NCBI GenBank assembly: GCA_022651385.1
Contig: JALCQR010000002.1
Span: 62,001 to 126,000, forward strand
Direction: 5' to 3'
Length of the DNA stretch: 64,000 nt
Source of the DNA: Clostridia bacterium
Lineage (GTDB): Bacteria; Bacillota; Clostridia; Lachnospirales; Anaerotignaceae
The notes below the pieces were generated by a model, which was given only the letters and a program-made list of their open reading frames with translations, ran no database searches and was not told where the DNA came from. The first letter of the stretch is position 1; every line of letters begins with the position of its first letter. This document shows positions 1 to 8,513 of this stretch, one piece after another. A program made the translations under genes and the position numbers.

Positions 1-766
1 GAGAATCTATCTGATGAGCTGTGTCAAGTACGTTTTTTATATCTTTGCTGTTAACTTTTATGGTTCCTCCCGGCTTGAAGTTTCTGTCAAGAATCATAGG
101 CACTTTATCATGGAGCACCTGGCTTCCGGCAAGGCCACCTTTAATAGCGTTATAAACTTTTTCAGGGTCCACTCCGGCTTTGGCTGCAAATGTGAAAGCC
201 TCGCCTACTGTGGCAATGTTTAAGTTAACAATAGCCTGATTTACAAGCTTTGTAACAGAGCCGCTTCCAGTACCGCCTATGAGCACAGCCGAACCTCCCA
301 GGATATCAAAATACGGCTTAACAGCGTTAAAATCTTCTTCTTCGGCGCCTACCATTATTGAAAGAGTGCCGTTAATTGCTCCGGGTTCTCCTCCTGAAAC
401 AGGAGCATCAATAAATTTTACACCTGTTTTGGCAAGTTTTTCGGCATGGTCTTTGCTTTGGCCCGAAGTTTCGGAGCTGAAATCAACAAAAATCGTGCCA
501 GGCTTCATTGTTTTTGCAAGGCCGCCTTCTCCAAAAAGTATGTTGTCAACTATGCCTGCCGAAGGCAGTATGCACATTATGACTTTGCACTCGGCACCAA
601 TAGTCTCTTTGTCGGCAAATTTTACAAGTCCCTTAGAGGCAGTTTCAATCTCTTTTGCTATATTTTCATCCAAATCGTTTACCATTACTTCTAATCCGGC
701 CTTGTATAAATTGCTAACCATAGGTTTTCCCATTATGCCAAGTCCTATAAATCCAACTTTCTCCAT
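1..766 (-). CDS. NAD-dependent 3-hydroxyisobutyrate dehydrogenase / 2-hydroxy-3-oxopropionate reductase family protein (3' end outside window)
   Basis: Beta-hydroxyacid dehydrogenase that would interconvert a 3-hydroxy acid and its semialdehyde with NAD(P). The first 255 residues are present; the C-terminus runs off the window edge. The N-terminus carries the Rossmann motif GFIGLGIMG (residues 5-13). The substrate-binding DAPVSGG is at about 120-126, and the catalytic lysine is K173 in GSGSVTKLVNQ. The start ATG at 766 has an AGAGGA ribosome binding site. It lies just downstream of the aldolase gene, so it is probably the next gene of that operon. It is a paralogue of the complete gene at 3454-4317. 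The exact substrate (tartronate semialdehyde, hydroxyisobutyrate or other) cannot be read from sequence. Confidence 0.88.
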   Translation of the reverse strand, partial: MEKVGFIGLGIMGKPMVSNLYKAGLEVMVNDLDENIAKEIETASKGLVKFADKETIGAECKVIMCILPSAGIVDNILFGEGGLAKTMKPGTIFVDFSSETSGQSKDHAEKLAKTGVKFIDAPVSGGEPGAINGTLSIMVGAEEEDFNAVKPYFDILGGSAVLIGGTGSGSVTKLVNQAIVNLNIATVGEAFTFAAKAGVDPEKVYNAIKGGLAGSQVLHDKVPMILDRNFKPGGTIKVNSKDIKNVLDTAHQIDS

Positions 767-782
767 TATTAACATCCTCTCA

Positions 783-1625
783 TTAGTTTCTGTAAAAAAG
801 CCTGATATATTCGCTTACGGATTCACTTACAAACTCAGTTTCCAAAAGTGCCAGTTTTGAAAGATGTATATTTGGTTCATCTTCAATTGCTTTATACATT
901 TTTCTAACCGTATAGCGCGATATTTCAGTATTTACATTTATTTTGCAAATTCCGTTTTTAATACAGTCAATCAGTGTTTTCTTAGGTGTTCCGCTTCCCC
1001 CATGCAAAACAAGAGGAATATCAGTTGCCGCGTTAATTTCCTTTAAAATGTCAATCCTTATGTTCGGCTCGCCCTTATACATTCCATGCACGGTGCCTAT
1101 AGATACAGCAAGAGCATCAATGTTTGTTCTCTCAGCAAATTCGGCGGCACTTGAAGGATTAGTAAATGCTTGTTTGCTGTCAATGTCTGTTTCGTTTGAG
1201 TAATCTCCAAGAGCAACTTTCCCAAGCTCGGCTTCAACTGATACGTTTTCAGCATGCGCCATGTCAACAACATCTTTTGTATTTTTTATGTTTTCCTCAA
1301 AATCAAGAGCTGAACCGTCATACATAACTGAAGTAAAACCAGCATCAATCGCAGCTTTTATTATTTTCAAATCTCTGCAATGGTCAAGATGAAGAACCGT
1401 ATCTTCAGGCATATCTTTTACCGCCTCGTCCACAATTGATTTTACACATTCCAGACTCATATTTTTCATATATGAGGCACCAAATGAAATTATGGCCGGT
1501 TTTTCAGTTATTTTTATCGCTTTACATACGCCATGAATAGTTTCATAGCTGTATACATTAAACGAACCAACAGCCCTTTTATCTATATAAGCCTTGGTAA
1601 GCAATGTTTTAAGATTTACAAGCAA
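783..1625 (-). CDS. class II fructose/tagatose-bisphosphate aldolase family protein
   Basis: Zinc-dependent aldolase of the FbaA/GatY/KbaY family, which cleaves ketose bisphosphates to dihydroxyacetone phosphate plus an aldehyde. The 280 residues match the family's usual length. Visible active-site residues are D81 and H82 (LHLDHC), E133 (EAELG), H180 (GTVHGMY) and H208 (LHGGSG). The start is TTG at 1625, placed by a GGAGG site 9 bases upstream; no ATG exists near it. A sugar-isomerase-type RpiR regulator lies immediately upstream on the same strand and an oxidoreductase downstream, which suggests catabolism of a sugar acid or polyol. Whether the substrate is fructose-, tagatose- or another bisphosphate is not decidable here. 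Confidence 0.85.
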   Translation of the reverse strand: MLVNLKTLLTKAYIDKRAVGSFNVYSYETIHGVCKAIKITEKPAIISFGASYMKNMSLECVKSIVDEAVKDMPEDTVLHLDHCRDLKIIKAAIDAGFTSVMYDGSALDFEENIKNTKDVVDMAHAENVSVEAELGKVALGDYSNETDIDSKQAFTNPSSAAEFAERTNIDALAVSIGTVHGMYKGEPNIRIDILKEINAATDIPLVLHGGSGTPKKTLIDCIKNGICKINVNTEISRYTVRKMYKAIEDEPNIHLSKLALLETEFVSESVSEYIRLFYRN

Positions 1626-1641
1626 TTCAAAATTCCTCCCA

Positions 1642-2526
1642 TTATTTTTCTTTTTCTCCGCTATGAATTTTCATTTCTGAAACAGCCATATCGGATACCT
1701 CTATTGCTTCTCTTGTTACAGTATCATCAAGACGAGTGCTGTACGCAACCACAAGCATATCCATTATTACAAGCTGCACAAGCCTTGATACCATGGCTTC
1801 AGTATAATACGCCGCATCATTTGTTGAACTGAATATAGAAATATCTGCCATTTTGGCAAGGTCCGAATTCATATAGCTTGTTACGGCAACCACTTTTGCG
1901 CCTCCCATCTGCGCAAGCCTTGCACATTCTATTACTTCTTTGCTTTCACCTTCATGAGAAATAAGAACAAGCAGGTCTTTTTTGCCGAGGTGAGCTGCAT
2001 GGATAAGCGCTATATGTGAGTTATTTTCATTTATCACATTTTTTCCGCATTTAAGGAATTTATGATAAACATCCATGGCTATAACGCCTGAGCCGCCGGC
2101 ACCGAAAAACATAACTCTGTCGGCTTTCTCTATAAGCTCCGTAACTAAAATAAGTTTATCAGTGTCAACAAGTTTTGATATATCGCTTATGGCAGAAGAA
2201 GCGTTTCTTATGACTTTTCGCTTTATTTCACTCATGCTGTCTCCGGGCTTTATGTCAAAGTCTTCCTCTTCCATAGTACCGCCGTCTTTTATTATGTCCT
2301 GTGCCATGTCAAGGCGAAATGTCTGATATGATGAATAATCCAGTTTATTAATAAACCTTATTATAGTGGTTTCACTAAGTCCGCACTCATGCCCCAAATC
2401 GCTTAAGGTCATTCTTACACATTTTTTGCTGTTTTTAAGTATATAATTTGCTACTGTTTTCTGGTTTTTGGAAAGAGTATTGTATTTAACTCTTATCTCG
2501 GTAAAAACATTCTTTTCCAAAAACAT
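1642..2526 (-). CDS. RpiR/MurR family transcriptional regulator (HTH + SIS domains)
   Basis: Sugar-phosphate-responsive DNA-binding protein of 294 residues. The N-terminal HTH_6 helix-turn-helix covers about residues 20-75, including LGHECGLSETTIIRFINKL. The C-terminal SIS phosphosugar-binding domain starts near residue 130 with MFFGAGGSGVIAMD. I start at ATG 2526 because AGGGGG precedes it; an upstream in-frame codon at 2568 has no such site. It is the first gene of a set with the aldolase and dehydrogenase, so it probably controls them and itself. Three similar AT-rich motifs in its upstream region are candidate operators. Confidence 0.9.
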   Translation of the reverse strand: MFLEKNVFTEIRVKYNTLSKNQKTVANYILKNSKKCVRMTLSDLGHECGLSETTIIRFINKLDYSSYQTFRLDMAQDIIKDGGTMEEEDFDIKPGDSMSEIKRKVIRNASSAISDISKLVDTDKLILVTELIEKADRVMFFGAGGSGVIAMDVYHKFLKCGKNVINENNSHIALIHAAHLGKKDLLVLISHEGESKEVIECARLAQMGGAKVVAVTSYMNSDLAKMADISIFSSTNDAAYYTEAMVSRLVQLVIMDMLVVAYSTRLDDTVTREAIEVSDMAVSEMKIHSGEKEK

Positions 2527-2584
2527 TCCCCCTAATTTAATTATTTTATTAATTATAGCATATAGCAATTGAAAAACATAGTAT

Positions 2585-2813
2585 ATTTTTTACTATAAAA
2601 TAGAATAAAGCGTTTTTTGCGTGTTTAATATTATTTTTTAAACATAATTCGTAGTTAAATTACTGTATTTGACTTTGTCAGTATTTTTTTTACTATTAAA
2701 TTTACAATTCGGCACAGCCAGCAAATTTACCGTCAAAATACTAAATTCATACTATAATGCAAAACGCATGTATATTTTGACTGAAAAACAATATTTTTTA
2801 ACTATAGAATTTT
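2585..2813 (-). promoter_or_regulatory. Three repeated ACTAT-centred motifs, candidate RpiR operators
   Basis: Copies lie at 2585-2603 (ATTTTTTACTATAAAATAG), 2683-2703 (T-rich tract, ACTAT, TAAATTT) and 2793-2813 (ATTTTTTAACTATAGAATTT). Each has ACTAT flanked by a T-tract and an AAT-rich tail, giving an imperfect palindrome. They fall within 60-290 bases upstream of the regulator start. The repetition is seen; assignment to RpiR is inference. The region is very AT-rich, so chance matches are possible. Confidence 0.35.
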
Positions 2814-2971
2814 CATATGTATGTAAATATATTGTGATGTAATTAACATTTTTAAAACAATTTTCAAACTGATAATGAAAAAAATTTGATTATATAAAAA
2901 ATATATTAAATATCTTACAGTATAGCCATAAGCATTGATTATACCACATATCAGAAATTGCTTTAACTATA

Positions 2972-3000
2972 TAAAAATAACCGTTCCTATAAGAACGGTT
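2972..3000 (-). terminator. Rho-independent terminator of the HD-domain gene
   Basis: Perfect 8-bp stem AACCGTTC / GAACGGTT (2979-2986 and 2993-3000) with a 6-base loop. On the minus strand it is followed by a T-rich tail (ATTTTTAT). It sits 20 bases past the stop of the gene at 3022-3441. Confidence 0.85.
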
Positions 3001-3021
3001 ATATAGTACACAAATACATAT

Positions 3022-3441
3022 TTATAAAAGCATGTCAAGTGCCATTTTATATTTCTTTATCCTGTCTTTATCGGTTTTAAACGCAACACGGCTTTCATCC
3101 ATATTATGAATTAAATCCGAAATTTTGACCTTGCGTGCAATATCATTAGAGGCAAGTCTTTTTACATATTCAATATAATCCATGTTTTCTTCTCTTGTCA
3201 GCAGCTTTAAAGCACATATTACTTCTTCTGAGAATCCTTCTTTTTTAAGATAGTCGAAAGTAATGTCAGTATCCTCACAAACATCATGAAGTATAGCCGT
3301 TACTGTCTCATCTTCAGTATCCATTTGTTCAGCCAAATGATAAGGATGAAATACATACGGATACCCACCCTTGTCAAACTGTCCGGCATGAGCCGAATAC
3401 GCTATTAAGAGAGCCTTTTTTATCTTTTCACTGTAAAGCAT
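3022..3441 (-). CDS. HD domain protein, RelA/SpoT-hydrolase-like (small, single-domain)
   Basis: Small 139-residue metal-dependent phosphohydrolase of the HD_4 type, resembling the hydrolase half of RelA/SpoT and MESH1-type small alarmone hydrolases. Visible metal-binding and catalytic residues are H32 (FHPYHLAE), the HD pair at 52-53 (AILHDVCEDT) and E56-D57. A later ISDLIHNMD segment supplies the distal Asp. No synthetase, TGS or ACT domain is present. It lies downstream of the 3-hydroxyisobutyrate dehydrogenase homologue with a 12-base gap, so the two are probably co-transcribed. Hydrolysis of ppGpp is possible but unproven; other nucleotide substrates are equally allowed. Confidence 0.8.
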   Translation of the reverse strand: MLYSEKIKKALLIAYSAHAGQFDKGGYPYVFHPYHLAEQMDTEDETVTAILHDVCEDTDITFDYLKKEGFSEEVICALKLLTREENMDYIEYVKRLASNDIARKVKISDLIHNMDESRVAFKTDKDRIKKYKMALDMLL

Positions 3442-3453
3442 TTAATACCTTCT

Positions 3454-4317
3454 TTATTTTTCATAATATTTGATAAGTGCCTGAGTACCTAAATCTCCGT
3501 AACCGTTATCTTCAAGATTTTGATACATTTTAAGCACAGTATCAAGTGTTTCAAGATTTTGGCCTCTTTTTTCAGCTTCCTCGCAAGCTATTTTCATATC
3601 TTTGATAAAATGTTTTATAAAAAATCCCGGTTCAAAGTCATTCTGTATTACTTTAGCACCGTTGTTAGTCATCTGCCAGCTTCCTGCAGCACCTTTTGAA
3701 ATGCTGTCAAGCATAAGATTTTTGTCAAGTCCGGTCTTGTCAGCATAAGCAATTGCCTCGCATACACCTGCTATTGTGCCCGCTATGGCAATTTGGTTAG
3801 CCATTTTCGTATGCTGTCCGCTACCGGCTTTGCCCTCATAAATAATAGTCTTGCCCATCATTTCAAAAATAGGATAAACCTTGTCAAAAACCTCTTTGTC
3901 ACCGCCTGCCATTATTGAAAGAGTACCGTTTTTAGCTCCGCTGTCACCGCCTGAAACAGGTGCGTCAAGAGCATATAATCCGCGTTCTTTGGCAAGAGCA
4001 TATATTTTTTCCGAAAGTGCCGGGCTGGTTGTCGTCATGTCAATTATAACCGTTCCCCTGTCTGCATTTTGTATTATGCCGTTTTCGCCAAAGTATACTT
4101 CTTCCACATCTTTTGGGTAGCCTACAATTGATATAACAATGTCACGTCCCTTGGCGCATTCTTTTACACTTTCGCACCATTTTGCACCTTCAGAAATAAT
4201 ATCTGCGGCCTTGCTCTTTGTTCTTGTGTAAATGTACACATCACATCCGCTTTTCATAAGGTTTTTGACCATTGGCTTTCCCATTACTCCAACACCTATA
4301 AATCCAATTTTTTTCAT
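3454..4317 (-). CDS. NAD-dependent 3-hydroxyisobutyrate dehydrogenase / 2-hydroxy-3-oxopropionate reductase family protein
   Basis: Complete 287-residue beta-hydroxyacid dehydrogenase. The Rossmann motif is GFIGVGVMG (5-13), the substrate motif DAPVSGG is at about 118-124, and the catalytic lysine is K171 in GSGQHTKMANQ. It starts at ATG 4317 after an AGGAGG site. It is a paralogue of the partial gene at 1-766, with which it shares motif order and spacing. It is followed by the small HD hydrolase. The substrate could be tartronate semialdehyde, 3-hydroxyisobutyrate, succinic semialdehyde or similar; the sequence does not decide. Confidence 0.9.
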   Translation of the reverse strand: MKKIGFIGVGVMGKPMVKNLMKSGCDVYIYTRTKSKAADIISEGAKWCESVKECAKGRDIVISIVGYPKDVEEVYFGENGIIQNADRGTVIIDMTTTSPALSEKIYALAKERGLYALDAPVSGGDSGAKNGTLSIMAGGDKEVFDKVYPIFEMMGKTIIYEGKAGSGQHTKMANQIAIAGTIAGVCEAIAYADKTGLDKNLMLDSISKGAAGSWQMTNNGAKVIQNDFEPGFFIKHFIKDMKIACEEAEKRGQNLETLDTVLKMYQNLEDNGYGDLGTQALIKYYEK

Positions 4318-4425
4318 AATATCCGACCTCCTTTTGAAATTATATTATAACATATCATAAAGTTATATTGCAAAAATTGACTTAAAAATGTTAAGGTGAT
4401 AGTATTAAAAAAGGGAGTGATAAAA

Positions 4426-4749
4426 ATGTTTACATTTAACAAAGAAGTAACGGCAGTAGAAGCAGCACCGGGAATAATGCGAAAAGTGATGTCATATACA
4501 AAAGAGCTTATGGTATGTGAGTTTACGCTTAAAAAAGGCTCGCATCTTCCGGCTCATCATCATCCGCATGTACAAAGCACATATGTAATAAGCGGTCAGT
4601 TAAAATATATAATTGACGGAGAAGAAAAAGTAATAAATGACGGAGACACGGCACTTATGAAGGCAAATCAGGTACATGAGATAATGGTACTTGAAGATAC
4701 AAAAGTAATTGATGTTTTCACACCAATGAGAGATGACTTTATAAAATAA
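4426..4749 (+). CDS. Single-domain cupin protein
   Basis: Protein of 107 residues forming one conserved cupin barrel. Metal-ligand candidates are the histidines of LPAHHHPHVQS (H44-H48) and H84 in NQVHEIMV, and G57 lies in the turn before the barrel strand. I start at ATG 4426, just behind AGGGAG. The protein is a free-standing small cupin of the kind that acts as a sugar isomerase, dioxygenase or metabolite sensor; no specific function can be assigned. It is a single-gene unit ending at a bidirectional terminator. Confidence 0.85.
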   Translation: MFTFNKEVTAVEAAPGIMRKVMSYTKELMVCEFTLKKGSHLPAHHHPHVQSTYVISGQLKYIIDGEEKVINDGDTALMKANQVHEIMVLEDTKVIDVFTPMRDDFIK

Positions 4750-4792
4750 AGCTCCAAATATGCTCTGTAAAGTTTTTAACTTTTTTAATAAT

Positions 4793-4828
4793 AAAACCGC
4801 TTTAACGCAATCGTTAAAACGGTTTTTT
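4793..4828. terminator. Bidirectional terminator between cupin and glnQ-like genes
   Basis: Inverted repeat AAACCG-C-TTTAACG / CGTTAAA-A-CGGTTT with a CAAT loop. It has a T-run on the right and an A-run on the left. It lies between two convergent genes and can serve both. Confidence 0.85.
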
Positions 4829-4841
4829 ATCTTAATAAATA

Positions 4842-5603
4842 TTAAAGCTGGCTGTATCTGCCCAAAAATTCTCTTGTACGCTGATTGTCAGAGTTAAACA
4901 TTTTTTCAGGTGTTGTTTCTTCAACTATTACGCCTTTTTCCATAAATATTATTCTGCTTGATACCTCTCTTGCAAAATTCATTTCATGTGTAACTATTAC
5001 CATTGTCATATGTTCTTCGGCAAGACCGCGTATTACTTTAAGTATCTCAAGAGTAAGCTCAGGATCAAGAGCCGATGTTGGCTCATCAAAAAACAAAATT
5101 TTAGGCTTCATTGCAAGTGCTCTGGCAATTGAAACCCTCTGCTGCTGACCTCCCGATAACTGACACGGGTAATAATCAGCCTTATCCGAAAGCCCCATTT
5201 TTTCAAGCAAATCCTTTGCCGTTTCATAAACTTCTTTTTTATCTCTTTTCTGAACCGTAAGAGGCGCATCCATTATATTTTTTAAAACCGAGTAATGGGG
5301 AAACAAATTGAAATTTTGAAAAACAAGCCCGAAATTTGACTTTATATTCTTCATTTTATCGCCTTTGGCATAAACAACATTTCCGTTATCATCGGTTCGC
5401 ACCGCCTGCTTATCGAGATATTTTATTTCTCCGCCGTTTATTGTCTCAAGCATAGTGGCACATCTAAGTATTGTGGATTTTCCGGAGCCTGAAGGCCCTA
5501 TAATGGAAAGTATCTCCCCTTCTGAAACCGAAAGCGAAATATCTTTTATTACTTCAAGCTTATCAAATTTTTTATTTATATGGTTCATTTCAAGTATATT
5601 CAT
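4842..5603 (-). CDS. Polar amino acid ABC transporter ATP-binding protein
   Basis: ATPase of a polar amino acid importer (GlnQ/HisP family), 253 residues. Walker A is GPSGSGKS (36-43), the Q-loop is VFQNFNLFP (about 94-102), the ABC signature is LSGGQQQR (149-156), Walker B is ILFFDEP (169-175), and the H-loop is VTHEMNFA. It starts at ATG 5603 after AGGAGG and is the last gene of the operon SBP-permease-ATPase. It energises uptake through the permease at 5618-6268. Specificity is set by the binding protein and is not visible here. Confidence 0.95.
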   Translation of the reverse strand: MNILEMNHINKKFDKLEVIKDISLSVSEGEILSIIGPSGSGKSTILRCATMLETINGGEIKYLDKQAVRTDDNGNVVYAKGDKMKNIKSNFGLVFQNFNLFPHYSVLKNIMDAPLTVQKRDKKEVYETAKDLLEKMGLSDKADYYPCQLSGGQQQRVSIARALAMKPKILFFDEPTSALDPELTLEILKVIRGLAEEHMTMVIVTHEMNFAREVSSRIIFMEKGVIVEETTPEKMFNSDNQRTREFLGRYSQL

Positions 5604-5617
5604 AATATTTCGCCTCC

Positions 5618-6268
5618 TTATTTATAGTATTTCATTCTGTTTTCAAGATTTTCCATAACCATAGCAACAACAAAATTAAATATGTAGTAAAATAATCCCG
5701 CAACAATAAACGGAACAAACGTCGTTTCTTTTGCTGCTATCTGTTTTGTAATGCTGAACATCTCAAGATATGCCAATGAAAAAGCAAGAGATGTATCTTT
5801 AACAAGAGTAATTACCTCGTTCGTTATTGCCGGAAGTATTCTCTTTACAACCTGAGGAAGTATTATCTTAAAAAAAGTCTGGTTTTTTGAATAACCAAGT
5901 ATCTGCGCCGCCTCGTATTGACCTTTCGGCATAGATTCAATACCGGAACGGAAAATTTCCGCAAAGTATGCGGCATAATTTACTGAAAAACCTAATATTA
6001 TTGCGATAAATCTGTATGCTCCTCCAATGTGCATTTTAAATAAATAATACGGTCCAAAATATACAACAAGAAGCTGAAGCATAAGAGGAGTTCCGCGCAT
6101 TACGGAAATATAAAATTTTACAACTCCGCCAAGCAGTTTATTAGACGACATTCTGCCGAAAGATACAATTAGTCCGAGAGGAAGTGAAAAAATTAGTGTC
6201 CATGCAAAAATACTTATAGATTTTACCATACCGCCGGCAAGCTGCATGAGCATCATTTGAAAAGACAT
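5618..6268 (-). CDS. Polar amino acid ABC transporter permease
   Basis: Inner-membrane permease of 216 residues, HisMQ/GlnP type. It has five or so hydrophobic segments and the EAA-loop signature [21 protein letters not shown] at about 138-158, which contacts the ATPase. RGTPLMLQL near residue 60 is typical of the family. Only one permease gene is present, so it should function as a homodimer. A terminator-like hairpin lies between this gene and the upstream binding-protein gene. Confidence 0.93.
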   Translation of the reverse strand: MSFQMMLMQLAGGMVKSISIFAWTLIFSLPLGLIVSFGRMSSNKLLGGVVKFYISVMRGTPLMLQLLVVYFGPYYLFKMHIGGAYRFIAIILGFSVNYAAYFAEIFRSGIESMPKGQYEAAQILGYSKNQTFFKIILPQVVKRILPAITNEVITLVKDTSLAFSLAYLEMFSITKQIAAKETTFVPFIVAGLFYYIFNFVVAMVMENLENRMKYYK

Positions 6269-6286
6269 CCGATCAACTCCAATCCA

Positions 6287-6321
6287 AAAAAAAACCGCCG
6301 CACCAAATTAGTACAGCGGTT
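6287..6321 (-). terminator. Intra-operon terminator/attenuator hairpin between binding protein and permease genes
   Basis: Stem AACCGC / GCGGTT (6293-6298 and 6316-6321) followed on the minus strand by a run of eight to nine Ts. It lies right after the stop of the binding-protein gene. Partial termination here would give excess binding protein relative to the membrane components, as is common in ABC operons. Confidence 0.75.
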
Positions 6322-6328
6322 ATATTTA

Positions 6329-7216
6329 TTATTTTGCTTTAAGGCAAACAAGATCCGATATACCGTATTTATCTGCAAGTTTAGCAACAGTGCCGTCACC
6401 TGCAAGTTTTGTAAGATCTGCGTTAACTATATCACAAAGCTCCGTATTTCCTTTTTTAAACCCAACGCCGTACTGTTCAGTATTAAGAGCCTCATCAAGT
6501 ATTTTATAACCCTCGCCTCTTGATTTTAGCTGATAGTTAGCAACGCCTACATCCATAGCTACAGCATCAATTGAGCCTGACTGAAGCTCAACAAATGCGC
6601 TGTTATAATCTCCGAATTCCTGAAGCTTTGCAAATGTGTCTGCAAGGTCTTTCTGCCCTTTGGGATCCTGAAGAAGCGTAAGAGCTGCCGAAGCCGACTG
6701 AACACCAACTGTTTTGCCCTTAAGATCAGCAAGTGAACTTATGCCTGAGTCATCAGATACAACCATTACCTGACTGTTGTCAACATACGGCTGTGTCCAC
6801 TGATAGTCACTTTCACGTCCGTTTATTGTAAAGCCCGACCAGATGCAGTCTATTGAACCTGAATTAAGCTCCATGTCTTTGCTGTCCCAGTCAATAGGTG
6901 TCTTCACAAGTTCCCAGCCTTCCATATCGCATACAGCCTGAGCAAGGTCAAGGTCAAACCCCACATATTGACCATCGTCATCCATATATCCATATGGCGG
7001 ATATTCAGCATCAAAACCAACTACAAATTTCTTTTTATCCGACATATTTTCGGTGTTTGCTGATGATTTGTTTGCTGAAGCCGAAGCATTTTTTGATGAA
7101 GCCGCGCCTGATGACGGCGCAGAACCTGATGCAGCTTTTGACGCAGATGATGAACCGCAGCCGGCAAGTGATGCAACCATAATTACAGACATTAAAACCG
7201 CCGCAAATTTTTTCAT
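6329..7216 (-). CDS. Polar amino acid ABC transporter substrate-binding lipoprotein
   Basis: Extracytoplasmic solute-binding protein, family 3, 295 residues. A lipoprotein signal ends in LAGC (Cys20), followed by a Ser/Ala-rich linker to about residue 60. The family-3 domain then starts with FVVGFDAEYPPYGYMDDDG and includes GFDLDLAQAV and a GKTVGVQSAS motif. It is the first gene of the importer operon, transcribed from a good sigma-A promoter at 7286-7314. The GGGAGG site fixes the start at 7216. The binding pocket sequence does not let me name the amino acid. Confidence 0.94.
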   Translation of the reverse strand: MKKFAAVLMSVIMVASLAGCGSSSASKAASGSAPSSGAASSKNASASANKSSANTENMSDKKKFVVGFDAEYPPYGYMDDDGQYVGFDLDLAQAVCDMEGWELVKTPIDWDSKDMELNSGSIDCIWSGFTINGRESDYQWTQPYVDNSQVMVVSDDSGISSLADLKGKTVGVQSASAALTLLQDPKGQKDLADTFAKLQEFGDYNSAFVELQSGSIDAVAMDVGVANYQLKSRGEGYKILDEALNTEQYGVGFKKGNTELCDIVNADLTKLAGDGTVAKLADKYGISDLVCLKAK

Positions 7217-7285
7217 AACTATTCCTCCCGTATACCACTTTATTAAATTAGTAGATTAACGCTTTTTCAGACTAAAGCAATATAT

Positions 7286-7314
7286 ATAGTAACATATTTA
7301 ATTAAAAGAGTCAA
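7286..7314 (-). promoter_or_regulatory. Sigma-A promoter of the amino acid ABC operon
   Basis: On the minus strand the -35 is TTGACT (7309-7314) and the -10 is TACTAT (7286-7291), with a 17-base spacer. It lies about 70 bases upstream of the binding-protein start and is divergent to the CGNR gene promoter. Confidence 0.8.
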
Positions 7315-7368
7315 TAATACCTAAACATCACCATTTAATGTCTGAATTTGCTTTTTGTAACTTGCTTG

Positions 7369-7397
7369 TTGACACAATACAGTTACATTGCTATAAT
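7369..7397 (+). promoter_or_regulatory. Consensus sigma-A promoter of the CGNR gene
   Basis: TTGACA at 7369-7374 and TATAAT at 7392-7397 with a 17-base spacer, a perfect consensus. Its position shows the gene start is at 7450 and not at the upstream in-frame ATG at 7348. Confidence 0.9.
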
Positions 7398-7449
7398 TAG
7401 TTTGTTTGGCATTTGTAACTGTCAATATCTTTTATGGGGGTTACTTAAA

Positions 7450-8016
7450 ATGAATATGCTTTTCCTTGATTTTATCAACAGCCAATGGTACATAAATCAT
7501 CAATTATTTAAAGATCCGTTATATGACCAAAAATGGCTTGATGAATTCTGCACAAAATGGAATCTTTCCGAAATAAATATATTAAATACTGAGAATATGA
7601 AAGAATTAATAAAACTGAGAGCTTTTTTAAGCTTCGTGGTAAATAAGCTATGCAAATCAAAAGTCATATCAAAATCAAATATCAATAAATTAAACCAATT
7701 ACTGTTATCTTCTAAATTTCATAAGGAGATAGCGATGGAAGACGGAAAATATAAATTAAATAATGTTCCGGAAAAACTTAATATTGAATGGGACATATAT
7801 CAAATTGTGCTGTCTTTTGCCGACGCTTTAACACAAATAAACATTGACAGAATAAAACTTTGCCAAAATCCAGACTGCGGCTGGGTATTTTATGATGAAA
7901 GCAGAGGATGTACCCGCAAATGGTGCGACAATACATGTGCGTCACTTATGAAAGTCAGAAAATTCAGAGAATCAAAAAAGCAGCATAAATATACAAATAA
8001 GAAGGAGAAAAAATGA
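7450..8016 (+). CDS. CGNR/ABATE-type zinc-finger protein, putative transcriptional regulator
   Basis: Protein of 188 residues with an N-terminal ABATE-like helical domain and a C-terminal zinc finger. The finger is CQNPDCGWVFYD followed by RKWCDNTCAS, giving four cysteines at the spacing of CGNR fingers. The diagnostic CGNR tetrad itself is replaced by CAS-L here. The start is ATG 7450 after GGGGG, downstream of a consensus promoter. The gene overlaps the GNAT gene by 4 bases (ATGA), so the pair is translationally coupled. The family is thought to bind DNA as stress- or metabolite-responsive regulators; no target is evident. Confidence 0.78.
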   Translation: MNMLFLDFINSQWYINHQLFKDPLYDQKWLDEFCTKWNLSEINILNTENMKELIKLRAFLSFVVNKLCKSKVISKSNINKLNQLLLSSKFHKEIAMEDGKYKLNNVPEKLNIEWDIYQIVLSFADALTQINIDRIKLCQNPDCGWVFYDESRGCTRKWCDNTCASLMKVRKFRESKKQHKYTNKKEKK

Positions 8017-8441
8017 AAAATCAAAACGAGAAAAAAATACATATTACTTATAAAACAAGCAAAGTTTTTTTGCCTAAACAATTGGAAGAGCTTTTTTTAT
8101 CGGTAGACTGGGCTTCCGGCCATTACCCTGAAAAACTTTCTGAGGCAATTAAAAATTCCGATACCGTTTTTACGGCTTGGGACGGCGAAACCATGGTTGG
8201 GCTTGCAAATGTACTGGACGACAAAGTTATGACGGCTTACGTACATTTCTTATTGGTTAGGCCTAACTATCAATCATATGGCATAGGCAAAGAATTAATT
8301 AGATTAATTAAGGAAAAGTATAAAGACTTTTTAAGAATTGTATTAATATCATATGACGACAAAATAAAATTTTATCAAAACTGCGGTTTTGAAACCGGAA
8401 AAGACGAAACCCCAATGTTTATTACATCCCTTTGGAATTAA
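8013..8441 (+). CDS. GNAT family N-acetyltransferase
   Basis: Single GNAT domain of 142 residues, using acetyl-CoA to acetylate an unknown amine. The acetyl-CoA pyrophosphate-binding loop is visible in VRPNYQSYGIGKELI (about residues 88-102), followed by the beta-5/alpha-4 region ending FYQNCGFETG. It is coupled to the CGNR regulator by a 4-base overlap. The acceptor substrate is unknown. Confidence 0.88.
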   Translation: MKNQNEKKIHITYKTSKVFLPKQLEELFLSVDWASGHYPEKLSEAIKNSDTVFTAWDGETMVGLANVLDDKVMTAYVHFLLVRPNYQSYGIGKELIRLIKEKYKDFLRIVLISYDDKIKFYQNCGFETGKDETPMFITSLWN

Positions 8442-8448
8442 GGCAAAT

Positions 8449-8500
8449 AAAACGGCTGGTATCGGCATAGTAATTACGCCGCTTTAACCAGCCGTTTAAA
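8449..8500. terminator. Bidirectional terminator after the GNAT gene
   Basis: Long inverted repeat with outer arms AAACGGCTGG (8449-8458) and CCAGCCGTTT (8488-8497) enclosing an inner CGGC/GCCG pair. It lies between convergent genes. It can serve the plus-strand GNAT gene and the minus-strand glutaredoxin-like gene. Confidence 0.75.
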
Positions 8501-8513
8501 TAAGGTTTTTAAT

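Larger units (their letters stand above)
2527..3021. other. AT-rich intergenic region upstream of the RpiR gene
   Basis: About 450 bases with no credible gene on either strand. It contains the leftward terminator of the HD-domain gene at its right end. It also contains three related motifs of the form TTTTT(A)ACTAT..AAT upstream of rpiR, listed separately. Nothing else is recognised. Confidence 0.6.
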
